Positions 43,876 to 54,365 of a DNA stretch of 64,000 nt are shown here, in pieces (within the stretch, counting starts at the first letter, position 1; each line of letters opens with the position of its first letter). Made by a program: the position numbers and the translations under genes. Origin of the DNA: Oegoconia quadripuncta. Taxonomy: Eukaryota; Arthropoda; Insecta; Lepidoptera; Autostichidae. The DNA lies in assembly GCA_949316235.1 (NCBI GenBank), contig OX438748.1:7939001-8003000 (forward strand), read 5' to 3'. The notes under the pieces were generated by a model. The model did not search any database and was not told the origin of the DNA. It worked only from the letters and a program-made list of their open reading frames with translations.

Positions 43876-44193
43876 TAAGCACAACGGATTAGCCTTTGAC
43901 CTCCATCACGTGATGTTAAGTGAAGATGAGGCCGAAGGTGAAAACGTACCCGAAAATTTCATCTTATTTGGGCGACTGGCTATCTTATTACTGACAACCG
44001 GAACACAACAATGCTGATAACATTGCTGTTTGGCGGCAGACTTACATAAGATAGTGGTAGCTAGCCAGGCGGACATTTACGATGCCTTACCACCAACCAA
44101 ACCGAGTACCTAAACAAGTACCCCGCTGGGAACCGAACCTGCGACCTCCGATTCGTAAACCCAATGTTGTTTTCATTGAGCCACGGAGGCGGT
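43876..44193 (-). repeat. tRNA-derived SINE, family B, longest copy
   Basis: Minus strand: CGCCTCCGTGGCTCAATGAA (A box), TCGGAGGTCGCAGGTTCGGT (B box), CCCAGCGGGGTAC, TCCGCCTGGCTAGCTACCAC, and the 3' part with CCTCATCTTCACTTAACATC. tRNA-like head without a foldable acceptor stem. Confidence 0.82.
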
Positions 44194-44477
44194 CGATAGC
44201 CCTAAGGGCAGATAGGCGGTCCGATTGTTAAAAATTTCCCGTCTGGCTTGCGTTCGATCACTAAATTTGATACGTAAGCGCCCTAGAAGTAAATTATGGT
44301 AACTCGGTCTATTAGATTATCCCCTTATCCTTTCTACGCTTATGTGGTATCAAATTAAGCGATCGAAAACAAGCAAGCTAAACGGTATAGGCTTGAACCT
44401 GGAGAAGCCTACTTTACGATAAGGTTAGATGAGATAGGATGAAATGTGATGGCATGAGGTGAAATGAGATAGAGTCC

Positions 44478-44524
44478 GCGATAAACTAATTCCACTTGGG
44501 CGAAACCGCAAGCGGAAAGCTAGT
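44478..44524 (+). mobile_element. Helitron-like 3' end, short fragment
   Basis: Reads CGCGATAAACTAATTCCACT, then GGCGAAACCGCAAGCGGAAA GCTAGTG, matching the terminal 45 nt of the 34.9-kb copy. Confidence 0.5.
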
Positions 44525-44829
44525 GAATGTATAAAAAAGAAGGAAAAAATATTTTTATCAGATCTCATGTGTCCAAAAAGATCGCGACTTCGTATATCAC
44601 CGTAAATCGGACAATCGTTCTGGTCGTGCTGAATATCTTGGCCGGCATGTGGAGAACACTTCCACTTAAGATTATCGCAGCGGTTGAAACGATGGAGATC
44701 GTTCACTTGACTGATCAAGTAGGTCACGCCAAATTTTCCCAATAGTTCGTAAGGCCCTAGCATTATGTCCGGGAAAAAACTTAGTAACCTTTCCTTCATC
44801 GTGTATTGATTAGCCGCAATGATTTAAGG

Positions 44830-45255
44830 CGAAAGTCTTTGATCAGTGTGGGTTACCAGTGATGACAAATGGAACTCACTATAGGTATCATAAGAAGGCT
44901 CAAGGTCACCCAAACGGCTTTGGAGAGAGCTATGCTCGATGTCTTCCTGCGGGATCATATCAGAAATGAGGAGGTCAGCAGAAGAACTAAGGTGTCCGAT
45001 ATAGCACGAGGAATTACTAAACTTAAGAGGTAGTGGGCGGGGCACATTGTTCGTAGGACCGACGGCCGTTGGGGCGGAACCACCACCGTTGAGGCGACCA
45101 TGCACCGGAAGATGCAGCGTGGGTAGGCCCCTAACAGGTGGACCGACGATTTGGTAAAGATCGCGGGAAGCCGCTGGATGCGGGTAACGCAGGACCGTTC
45201 GTTGTTGAGATCTTTGGGGGAGGTTTTTGTCGAGCAGTTGACGTCTTTTGGCTGA
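44830..45255 (+). pseudogene. Decayed non-LTR retrotransposon (RTE-like) ORF 3' part
   Basis: Plus frames read KVFDQCGLPVMTNG, IIRRLKVTQTALERAML, DVFLRDHIRNEEVSRRTKV, WAGHIVRRTDGRWG, RWTDDLVKIAGSRWMRVTQD and end LTSFG-stop: the segment after the reverse transcriptase of a common lepidopteran LINE. Several frameshifts and stops. The 207- and 111-codon minus-strand ORFs here are antisense shadows. Confidence 0.78.
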
Positions 45256-45292
45256 TGATGATGATGTGTGATTAGCTGGGTGGTGTACATAC

Positions 45293-45423
45293 CGTATATA
45301 GTACAGTGTAGGTGTGTGTCTAGAGAGCGCGCGGAGTGGCCGCGTGGTCGCCCGCAGGCTGCGCGCGCAGCTCTCTCCCGCGTCGGCGCGCGCGCAACAT
45401 CTGCCTCGCCACTCCACCCGCCT
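45293..45423 (-). other. GC-rich exon-like block (131 nt)
   Basis: Minus strand: acceptor GCTTGTTTCAG, then AGGCGGGTGGAGTGGCGAG and a run of CG dinucleotides, to donor ATATACG|gtatgt. The CpG density is striking for this genome. Could be an alternative leader exon or promoter-proximal exon; no long ORF. Confidence 0.4.
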
Positions 45424-47085
45424 CTGAAACAAGCAATTACAATACATTTGTGAGTGTCTTACAAGAAGAAAGTAATTTCGAAGAGCACTTCTGAAATAAT
45501 GATCGCTTTATTGTAAATTTCACAACACAAAACACATATATTAATTACAATACAAATGTGGAATGCCATTTAGGAATTTTGCATATAACAAGGAATCAAT
45601 TTCTACGCTGTCGAAATCGAGACTTGGTTCTACTATCTATATTATATAAGTAATAACTATCTTATTAACCTTATATTATAACTTTAATACCGGTCCCTAA
45701 TAAAATACTATAACCAAAACCGCCCGTAAAACACGTAACAACAAGTAATAGGTACTACGTACACAACGTAAACACATCTTCTCCTACGGGAAGAGATGGG
45801 ATGTTTGGGATGAATTCTTTTAACGTGCCGAAACCATACATCAATACTCGGACAAATAAACAAATCCATACAAGCGGTCGAGGGCGGATGATGGGGATAT
45901 AAATATGTTACTCGCTACATTCATGTGTTTTACATAGTATTCTCGTAACCGCGCACTAGGGGAGAGTGACATTTTCTCCAATTGTGGGAGCATTGCGGTT
46001 GTGTGGGACGAGGAATATTTCCATAGCCATTTATCATTTCGAAACGTGACCAATCGCGATCCACTTTTTAGGAAGGAATATTATTTTGAATCATTATTTA
46101 CGACGTTGATAAGGCGACACCCGTTTTACAAATAATTACGTCATTTAGTTTTCAATAATATCTACTAATTGTGTGATTTTAATGAAAATGATGAGAACGT
46201 GTTGAGTTACCTATTTAATCCCGTTGAATTAGGAATGTCATCGTTAATAATCTGTCTGATGCAGTGGAAACTGCTATATTACATGCAAGTATCTCCTCTA
46301 TCACCTCTGATAAATAGGTTATATACTACATACAAAATAGCTGTATCTTATACTATTATATATTATATATTCTATTATATATTATCTTATACTATTATAT
46401 ATTCTGTGTGTAGGTAGGTATTAACTAAATACGAGTATTTTCTTGCAATAGAGCTAAAGTCCTTATTGGATTAGGAAGCAAGTAGTATATAACCAATATA
46501 AGATTTTTTTATCTATCATAAACAGGAAATCGACACGTTGCAATAGGGTACATATCACAAAATTATGTGCTTCAAACTCGTGTAAGTTCTTATTGATATA
46601 TGTATTTATACTTATGTATTATCAAACCGAAGTCAACTTAGTACAATTTCCCATTTTCAATATATATATACGTACTTGCCTTCATGTCCCTTTGCAATTA
46701 GACCCACTTTATAGACATAATTCTATTTAGTTGCTTTATGCGCCTGCTAAAGGAGTAAATGAAGGCCGCTAAAGCCTGGAAAGCGGGCAGCCTTGATCGA
46801 CAGTAGCCGACGCCGACTCGACCTTGCTCGACTGCGTAAAACCATGGAGCAAATACTCGTCGGTAAAACACTGACACACTGAAAGGAAGCTTAGCGCTGC
46901 CCCCGGAGCCTTATTTACGACTCGCCTCCGAATGGGGAAGGAAATTTGAATTTTTTATGTTGCCCTGTTGTCAGATCGAATATCTGTGTGAAGCGGACTT
47001 CGTAGGTAGAGATAGAGGGATTTTGCATCATTGTTGTTTATTGAGACGTAACGTGACGATTGTCCTAATAGATTTACGGATTTAT
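45424..47085. other. Intergenic stretch, no gene seen
   Basis: AT-rich. Contains a TATTA-rich low-complexity run at about 46345-46400. Small ORFs show no recognisable domain. Confidence 0.7.
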
Positions 47086-47087
47086 TT

Positions 47088-47290
47088 CACGCTAGCTTAC
47101 CGCCCGCGGGTTCGCCTTAAACTAATCTATCGTGAAGTTATCTTCGTAAGTTATCCCTAGGGAATCTTTGACTGGATAAAAAGTGCTATGCCTTTTTCCA
47201 GAATATTTTCTGTCTGTGTGCCAAATTGTTGCGAAATCGGCTTAGCCGTGATTGAGCAGCAAACAAACAAACATCTAATCTTCTACGTTG
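47088..47290 (-). mobile_element. Helitron-like copy, diverged
   Basis: Plus strand CGCTAGCTTACCGCCCGCGG at the 3' terminus (read on minus) and GCAAACAAACAAACATCTAA at the other end, similar to the family 5' start. Confidence 0.5.
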
Positions 47291-47721
47291 TGTAATTAGT
47301 TGAATGGATGGTTATTGCAGATTTGTCAAATTGCGTTTTTGCCAACTATATTCATGGGGCTAAAAAAAATCTACAAATTATATAGAGTTCAAGTCGCAAG
47401 ACAATTTATTCTCACGAAATAACCAGCTCTCCTAGAGAAAATAAAATTTTCACAGATAACCGGATATCTGTTACCTACCAGGAACAAGGGGATTATGTCG
47501 GACTCACTGATAATTTCTTTACTGCAATGCGTAAGCTTGACTTGACAATGATAGATTGCAAAGTTTAGTAAGCGGTGGTGACACTATAATTCAACGACAA
47601 TACTTCTCTTTACTTATAGCTTTGAATGTTCGAGTACGACAATTGAATGAAATGAAGTGTTAGACAAATAACTATAAATATGAAATAATAGAAAAACAAG
47701 CAAAATTTTCATTATTAACGA

Positions 47722-47862
47722 GTTCACTCTTGACCTCAGTCCTCAATCACACCTGATGTTCAGTGAAGATGAGGCCGAAGCTGGAAACGTACTGATCCGG
47801 AAACCCGATCTTATTTGGGGGACTGGTTATCATATCTCTGACAACCGGAACACAACAATGCA
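47722..47862 (-). repeat. SINE family B, 3' fragment
   Basis: Plus strand TTGACCTCAGTCCTCAATCA, AGTGAAGATGAGGCCGAAGC and GACAACCGGAACACAACAAT. Confidence 0.7.
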
Positions 47863-48031
47863 TATTTAGATAAAACTTTTATCACCCAAATAAACCAAAC
47901 CAACTGTGTAAACGGATTTCTATCAAACATGACTAAGCAGCTATCCCCGAGAATCTTAAATATGTAAAAAAAATAAATTTAGAAAACCATACCAAGTATG
48001 ATATATATATGATATAATAAATTTATATATA

Positions 48032-48299
48032 CAGGGCGTCCCAAAGTTATGGGACATGAAGGGGAAGTACCTTAAATATCGTAGATAGTGAATTTTGCTC
48101 AAAGAAGACTTTATGTTATTTTTAAAAGTTAGTAATTCTGCATTCATAGATTTTCTAAAAATTATTTGCTTCGGCTGGGAATCGAACCGACTCAAATGTG
48201 AAAAAAAAAACACCCTACTTTTATGATGCCAATCGAAAGAATAGCTAAAAAATAATAACTCTGCCTAAGTAACATAGTATTTTAAAAGAAAGGAACAAC
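48032..48299 (+). repeat. Left terminal inverted repeat of the mariner-like element
   Basis: From CAGGGCGTCCCA to GAAAGGAACAAC, with an internal GGGAATCGAACCGACTCAAA and an A10 run. Mismatches to the right arm include c/t in GACTCAAATG and a/t in the A run. Confidence 0.93.
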
Positions 48300-48377
48300 G
48301 TGAAATTAATCATTTTAATCAAATAAAAAACATACATGAAACTGCCGTAGTCAATTAAGTAGGTATTTTTTTGTAAA

Positions 48378-49439
48378 TTAATTAATTAAATGCTCAAAAT
48401 GTGATCCCTCTTGTCTTACGCAAATCGCCAATCTTTTAATGAGCCCGCTGCCTGTTGATTTTCTAATCATTTTATGGTGAACACTCGATGTGATATGGCA
48501 CAATTCTGTTTGCAACTCGCCTACGTTCTCGTATCGCTTTTTGTATAGCATATCTTTCACGTATCCCCAAAAGAAGAAATCTAATGGTGTGAGGTCCGGG
48601 GATCTGGCCGGCCATCTAATCGGTCCATTTGTACCAATCCATGTAGGAAAACATTCATTTAGAAAATCTGCTGCTCTCCGACTATTATGAGCCGGAGCTC
48701 CATCTTGTTGGAAAATTAAGTTTTCTTGCTCCGCCGCGGAATGGTTTCTTATCTTATCCCTTAAAATTTGAAGTATTCCTAAATACTTTTCTGTGTTCAA
48801 GGTTCCTTGGTAAAAATGGATTAAGAAAACCCGGTTTTTTAAAAGTCCGCACCAACAGTTGAGTGAAAAACGCACTTGGTTATTAGTTTCAGTCACTCGT
48901 AGGGGATTTTCTTTAGACCAAATACGATTATTGTTGCGGTTATACATACCGTTATTGCTAAAGTTAGATTCGTCTGTCCAAATAATATTATCCAAAAAAT
49001 TTGGATCTTCGAGCAATCGTGCCTGGATATCAAGACAGAAATTTTTTCTCCTTTCTGTATCGCCCGGAAGTAATTTTTGAACCAATCGTCCTTCAACATA
49101 ACTCTTAAAACCGTGTTTTTTTAATACACGGTGTATTTTACTTTTTGAAACTCCAATTTCATGTTCTCCTTCTCTCACCGATGCTTTCGGAAAAGCCGAA
49201 AAGTAAATTAAAATACCAAGTTCTTCGTCGTTGATCGTATGGTTTTCTTGCTGTGGTTCTCTTGGGCGTTTATCGAAACGTCCCAGAGTTTTCAAATTGT
49301 TCACAAGCCTTTTCAAAACTTTACGAGACGGTATTTGTCTATCAGGATATTTTACGCCATACCACCGCAAACTTCTAGAGATATCTTTATCGTTCAAAAA
49401 ATATGCTTCCATTAGATCAAAACTTACTTGATATGCCAT
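48378..49439 (-). CDS. Mariner-like transposase (353 residues, DDD type)
   Basis: Cut-and-paste transposase of the IS630-Tc1-mariner superfamily. The N-terminal third (residues 1-115) is helix-turn-helix-rich, including a YPDRQIPSRKVLKRL segment like the DUF4817-type DNA-binding region seen in insect elements. The catalytic core has D156 in WTDES, D246 in FQQDGAPAH and the WPARSPDLTPLDFFFWG block, where D287 is the likely third acidic residue. That leaves 40 residues between D246 and D287, versus 34 in Mos1-type mariners. Intact ATG-to-TAA frame, centred between the element's TIRs. Not a host gene. Confidence 0.93.
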   Translation of the reverse strand: MAYQVSFDLMEAYFLNDKDISRSLRWYGVKYPDRQIPSRKVLKRLVNNLKTLGRFDKRPREPQQENHTINDEELGILIYFSAFPKASVREGEHEIGVSKSKIHRVLKKHGFKSYVEGRLVQKLLPGDTERRKNFCLDIQARLLEDPNFLDNIIWTDESNFSNNGMYNRNNNRIWSKENPLRVTETNNQVRFSLNCWCGLLKNRVFLIHFYQGTLNTEKYLGILQILRDKIRNHSAAEQENLIFQQDGAPAHNSRRAADFLNECFPTWIGTNGPIRWPARSPDLTPLDFFFWGYVKDMLYKKRYENVGELQTELCHITSSVHHKMIRKSTGSGLIKRLAICVRQEGSHFEHLIN

Positions 49440-49883
49440 GTTCGCAATAAATTAACACAATAACACTTGTGTAAGTGAATTGAGACTAAACAGATCAATA
49501 TCCGAAAAACAAACGCTCGCACATACTGTTCCATTTTCAAATTTAAGAACAACATTTAAAAATATCACTTCTTTTTAAAATATCTTAAAAAGTATGCATT
49601 CAAACAAACGCTGTCATAAACTGTTCCATTTTCAAATTATAAATTATTTATTTTTGTTTTTAATTTGCCTTCTGTCTAGCTTACAGAGGACGTATTGAAA
49701 TACAAGTTTTATCATTTCATCTACACGTGCACTTATAATAAGGAAAACTATGTTAGTACCTATTTTATGAAGTGGGTACTTATTTACGAATAATCAATGC
49801 TATCTTTGGAATGATAATATCGCTACTTTTCGAACGTCGTCGGCAATAAATAACTTTCTTGAAATTTGACTCAATCATTTTAT

Positions 49884-50151
49884 GTTGTTCCTTTCTTTTA
49901 AAATACTATGTTACTTAGGCAGAGTTATTATTTTTTAGCTATTCTTTCGATTGGCATCATAAAAGTAGGGTGTTTTTTTATTCACATTTAAGTCGGTTCG
50001 ATTCCCAGCCGAAGCAAGTAATTTTTAGAAAATCTATGAATGCAGAATTACTAACTTTTAAAAATAACATAAAGTCTTCTTTGAGCAAAATTCACTATCT
50101 ACGATATTTAAGGTACTTCCCCTTCATGTCCCATAACTTTGGGACGCCCTG
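49884..50151 (-). repeat. Right terminal inverted repeat of the mariner-like element
   Basis: Reverse complement of the left arm, from GTTGTTCCTTTC to TTGGGACGCCCTG, followed by the TA target duplicate. Confidence 0.93.
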
Positions 50152-50244
50152 TATACATATATATTTATATAATAAAGTCTATTAATATGATATTATTATT
50201 ATATTTATGCATACTTATCTATAATTATTTCTTTAGTTGGTAGT

Positions 50245-50415
50245 AATCGTGCACCTATTTTTCTACCTACAAATGTCCCACAGCTGTGGGTTGTCTGGAA
50301 GAGATCGTTTTTAGTGATAAGACCGCCTAATTGTGTTCTATTGTTATCATCAAAAATTATTGTAAATTGTTTTGCGCAATAAAGAGTATTTGTATTGTAT
50401 TGTATTGTATATAAT
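50245..50415 (+). repeat. LINE 3' tail with (ATTGT)n, copy 2
   Basis: ATTTTTCTACCTACAAATGT, GGGTTGTCTGGAAGAGATCG, GCGCAATAAAGAGTATTTGT followed by ATTGT units. Near-identical to the complement of copy 1. Confidence 0.75.
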
Positions 50416-50744
50416 AGAAAAACACCAAAAAACTGCGTTACAAGCTAATACTTTCCGATTTTGGCGAGGAATTTGAAAAAAAAATAGGCTACGCATTACT
50501 GAGACACATCCGGGTAAAGACTGTAAAAGGCTAAATATCTTAATTTTTCTTTGTTTGAAAGCAGATATTTACGATATGATTCTTATCCAGGTGTAATTCT
50601 GTGAATCCCACGAAGTGGGTTTTTAAGGATCTTGGCCACTAGAACCATGAATAGGGGCTAATGTATAGTCTGTATGTATAAAAATTGTGTATATATAAAA
50701 ACATAATTAAATTATACAGTTTTGTATGAAACTTATTTGGCCGC

Positions 50745-50825
50745 ATCACAGGCCGGCGCGCGGCGGCACTCGGGTCGCTGGCCGGGCCGACACTACCGCA
50801 GTGCCGCTATCGGAAATTAGCGCGA
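50745..50825. other. GC-rich islet 1
   Basis: ACAGGCCGGCGCGCGGCGGC and GGTCGCTGGCCGGGCCGACA stand out from AT-rich flanks. No ORF or clear splice borders. Possible promoter-proximal or leader sequence of an unidentified transcript. Confidence 0.35.
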
Positions 50826-51328
50826 GTATTTTCATTCAGTATATGCAACGATTTGCTCTGTTTTGCCTTTATTAATTAGGGGCAATCCCGCCTCCTCGCT
50901 CTCATCATTGTAACTCCTATAAGCTAGGATCGACAGTGACAAAGATCCTACTGAAGGTTAACGGTGAATTCATTGCTATATTGACCCACTTATTAAAGAA
51001 AGAAATTATTTGTGAAGAGAAGAGGATTGCCTCTTCGTCCCTCGATAATAATAGGAAAGGAGCTAATATAATTCTAAACGATAGTAGGACCAACCCTGTG
51101 GGAAAGGTAGTTCAGTTTACGGACAGGGAAACTGATGTACAAAATGAAAAGTGCGGTGAAAGAAAGAATGCGGCCATACAGGGAATTTCTACGAAGTGGC
51201 CCTAACGTACCTAAAGGCTACCTAAAGATCGTTGCCAGATACTCTTATCTGGCTGAAGAATATGTCAATGTATATACTCTTTTTTTATAGAAGGAATAAA
51301 TAGGAGGCAGGATATGTGATATGGCAAC

Positions 51329-51604
51329 CGCCTCCGTGGTTTACGAATCGGAGATCGCGGGTTCAATCCCCAGCGGGGTACATGTTTAAGTACTCGGTTT
51401 AGTTGGTGGTAGGGTATTTTAAATATCCGCCTGGCTAGCTACCACCATCTTATCTAAATCTGCCGCCAAATAGCAATGTTGTGTTCCGGTTGTCAGATAA
51501 GATAGCCAGTCCCCCAAATATGATGAGGTTTCCGGGTCAATACGTTTCCACCTTCGACCTCATCTTCACTTAACATCAGGTGTGATTGAGGTCAAGTCCT
51601 AACA
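51329..51604 (+). repeat. tRNA-derived SINE, family B, copy with head deletion
   Basis: CGCCTCCGTGGTTTACGAAT shows an internal deletion of about 20 nt in the tRNA-like head compared with the 44-kb copy. B box ATCGCGGGTTCAATCCCCAG; body and tail otherwise collinear. Confidence 0.8.
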
Positions 51605-51829
51605 GTTTGTTCATAAAAAAAATGTATGTTTGTTTTAAATACATATTTTTGTAAAACGTTGTCAGTTTGTAGTAGGTATTCATTGGTATCATAACCCACG
51701 TGGTGTTGCTGTATACGATTCGATGGTGGTAGTGTTGCTGTTTGTATGACAAATACTCTACATGTCACATGGGACACCGCTAGCACCCGCTAGGCCGCAT
51801 CTCATCTTCCTACAGAAACCGGGAGACAT

Positions 51830-52015
51830 GTGTATGCGGGGCGGGGCGCCGCCGCAGCAGCTGCGCCCCCGAGTTCCCGGAAATAAACCCTATACACTTA
51901 GTACGATCGTTCACATTTTAACTAAGTAGACGATCGTATCGAATAGGAGACAAACCAAGAAAGTGTGGACCACGTGTGCGAAGTGTCAACAATAGTGCAA
52001 ATTAAATTAAAATGA
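51830..52015. other. GC-rich islet 2 with exon-like acceptor
   Basis: Plus strand ATCTTCCTACAG precedes AAACCGGGAGACATG and GGGGCGGGGCGCCGCCGCAG, then ordinary AT-rich sequence with a palindromic ACGATCGT repeat (51903 and 51931). Might be a leader exon or promoter; no confirmation possible here. Confidence 0.3.
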
Positions 52016-52414
52016 AAGTCTTTTCTTTTGTCAAATAGCCTATAAACAAGCAAACTATTAGATGATCTGCCCTAGTTACATTATGTAGGTATATATACTA
52101 CATATTAATTAACCTCCCATAATATTAAGAGTTCAACACCCTCTGTCAGTTCTAGTAATGTTTTGATATTTACATGATGTTGATACATGCATTAACGTAC
52201 ATGGGTGTACATATGTTTGACTACATGCGCTGGGTATCCTGTATAAGCATACAAATATTATTTAAATATCTACTCGCACATATAAATATGTAAAACTGTA
52301 AAGTTTAGGTTTTTATCACATCTATAATATAAAACCTTTTGGTACAAAGAATTGTTATTTTAGTTTCCTTTATTTCTTTAATGAATTTTGACTTAAATAT
52401 GACTCCACTGCAGG

Positions 52415-52545
52415 GATCATACATACATACATACATACATCGTATAACGAGGGAGTATGGGCCATAGTCCACCACGCTGGCCCAATGCGGGTTGGGGACT
52501 CATCGATTCGGGATAGTCTACATTATCTCTCGGGATCTCTCTACA
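52415..52545 (+). repeat. Interspersed repeat C, copy 3, with (CATA)n microsatellite
   Basis: A short CATA tandem run precedes AACGAGGGAGTATGGGCCAT and CACGCTGGCCCAATGCGG, in the same orientation as the other copies. Located about 0.4 kb upstream of the P450 promoter. Confidence 0.7.
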
Positions 52546-52964
52546 TTATAATACCGACTCCCCCCATCCAGAGGCCTGGTGATCTATACACAGAATTTTA
52601 ACTTAATACCAGCCTCCATAAGCGTGGTTAACTATTTTATTTATAACTGTTGATATATAACTCTGAAGAGAATAAATAAAGTTTTTATTTTATTTACTTA
52701 ATAGTGACAACATCTGGCAAACTAGAGAGATATAGATATATAGAGTCATCCTATTACGAAATTAATTCTACATGTCATGGTGAAACATAATCTTTAGTTA
52801 ATTCTACAACAACCTTATCACGTAAAGGATTTAAAGCAAAGGCTACGGGTGGCGGACTTAAAGATGGCGTTTCTTTTTCTTAAAATAACATTTTATCACG
52901 GAAATATGACAATGTTTTGATACTGATTGTGTCGCTTGACATTCAACTTATCGTTTTGTCCTAA

Positions 52965-52997
52965 TATAAATTAAGCACCGATGAATTTATTATCAGT
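52965..52997 (+). promoter_or_regulatory. P450 core promoter: TATA box and TCAGT initiator
   Basis: TATAAA at 52965-52970 and the arthropod initiator TCAGT at 52993-52997, about 30 nt apart as in canonical insect promoters. This predicts a leader of about 35 nt before the ATG at 53030. Confidence 0.75.
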
Positions 52998-53029
52998 TAG
53001 TGAACAAACTGCGTGATTACAGGTTAGTG

Positions 53030-54365
53030 ATGTTAATGTACATAGCATCGGCATGTGTTGCAACGGTTGTACTTTTGTACTATTACTTAACGAGGACTTT
53101 CAACTACTGGAAGGACAGAAATGTCGCCTACGTACAACCTGTACCACTCTTTGGGAATCTCAAGGATTCAGCACTAAGGAAAAAATATTATGGCGTCATC
53201 TTCAAGGAAATATACGAGCAATTTCCAAATGAGAAAGTGGTGGGAATGTACAGAATGACCAGCCCTTGTCTATTGATCATAGATTTGGACATAGTGAAGA
53301 ATATTTTGATCAAAGATTTCGATGCTTTTGGTGATCGCGGAGTTGAGTTTAGTAAGGACGGATTGGGAGCCAACCTGTTCCACGCGGATATTGACACATG
53401 GAGACTGTTGAGAACGAGATTCACTCCTATCTTCACGGCTGGGAAAATGAGGAAGATGTTGCACTTGATCATCGAGCGCAGCGACAAGTTCATGCAATAC
53501 CTTGACACTATTAATCAGACAAAGCAGGAACATGAACTTCACTCGCTGTTTCAAATGTTCACCACATCTGCAATAGCTGCTTGCGCATTCGGCCTCGATC
53601 TCCAACTCACTGATAAAGTCGAAGCCCTTGCCAAACTAGACAAAGCAATATTTACACCTAATTTCGTTGTGGAATTAGATATGATGTATCCTGGTGTTTT
53701 GAAGAAATTAAACAGCTCATTGTTCCCTGTGGAGGTTAAGAAATATTTCGATAACATCGTCAGCACTGTTATTGCTCAAAGAAATGGTATGCCGACGAAA
53801 CGGAATGATTTCATGGATTTAGTGCTGGAATTAAGACAAGAAGGTGAAATCCAAGGAGTAAAGAGAAACGAACAGGACAACATATCGCTGGAGCTTACTG
53901 AGGGCGTGATAGCAGCTCAAGTGTTCGTCTTCTATGTAGCGGGTTATGAGACCTCTTCTACGACAATGTCATTCATGGCGCATGTATTAGCTCATAATCC
54001 AGATGTCCAAGATAAATTAATAGCCGAAATAGATGATACAATGCAGTTAAACGACGGTAAAATAACCTATGAATCGTTAAAAGAAATGACATATTTGAGC
54101 AAAGTGTTCGACGAAACGCTCCGTATGTACCCAATAGTAGAGCCGCTACAGAGAATGACAAAAGTTAATTACAAAATACCAGGCACAGATGTGACAATTG
54201 AGAAGGGACAGATGACGTATATATCAGTACTTGGCATTCATTATGACGAGAAATATTACCCGGACCCATATACGTTTGACCCCGAGCGGTTCACAGCAGA
54301 AAACTCTGCGAAGCGACATCCGTGTGCGTATCTGCCTTTCGGAATCGGACCGAGGAACTGTATTG
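53030..54365 (+). CDS. P450 exon 1
   Basis: Residues 1-445 plus the first base of G446, including all substrate-recognition regions up to the haem cysteine. A reading beyond the donor adds only a few spurious codons before a stop, confirming the splice. Confidence 0.94.

Larger units (their letters stand above)
48032..50151 (-). mobile_element. Intact Tc1/mariner-superfamily DNA transposon, 268-bp TIRs
   Basis: Ends CAGGGCGTCCCAAAGTTATG and its complement, flanked by TA on both sides. Inverted repeats 48032-48299 and 49884-50151 are each 268 nt and differ at only about three positions. They enclose one intact transposase gene. Complete termini, TA duplication, similar arms and an unbroken ORF point to a recent, perhaps still functional, insertion. 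The TIRs are far longer than the 20-30 nt of classical mariners. Confidence 0.93.

Noticed and set aside
44824..45447. 207-codon minus-strand ORF
   Set aside because: Antisense to a recognisable decayed LINE ORF on the plus strand and extended through the CpG-rich block; no domain of its own.
46340..46400. TATTA-rich run as a possible origin or structured element
   Set aside because: Low-complexity AT microsatellite with irregular period; no further structure.
53000..53029. Upstream extension of the P450 to an in-frame GTG at 53000
   Set aside because: Animal P450s start at ATG; ATG 53030 gives a 500-residue protein with a normal anchor, and TATA/initiator spacing fits it.
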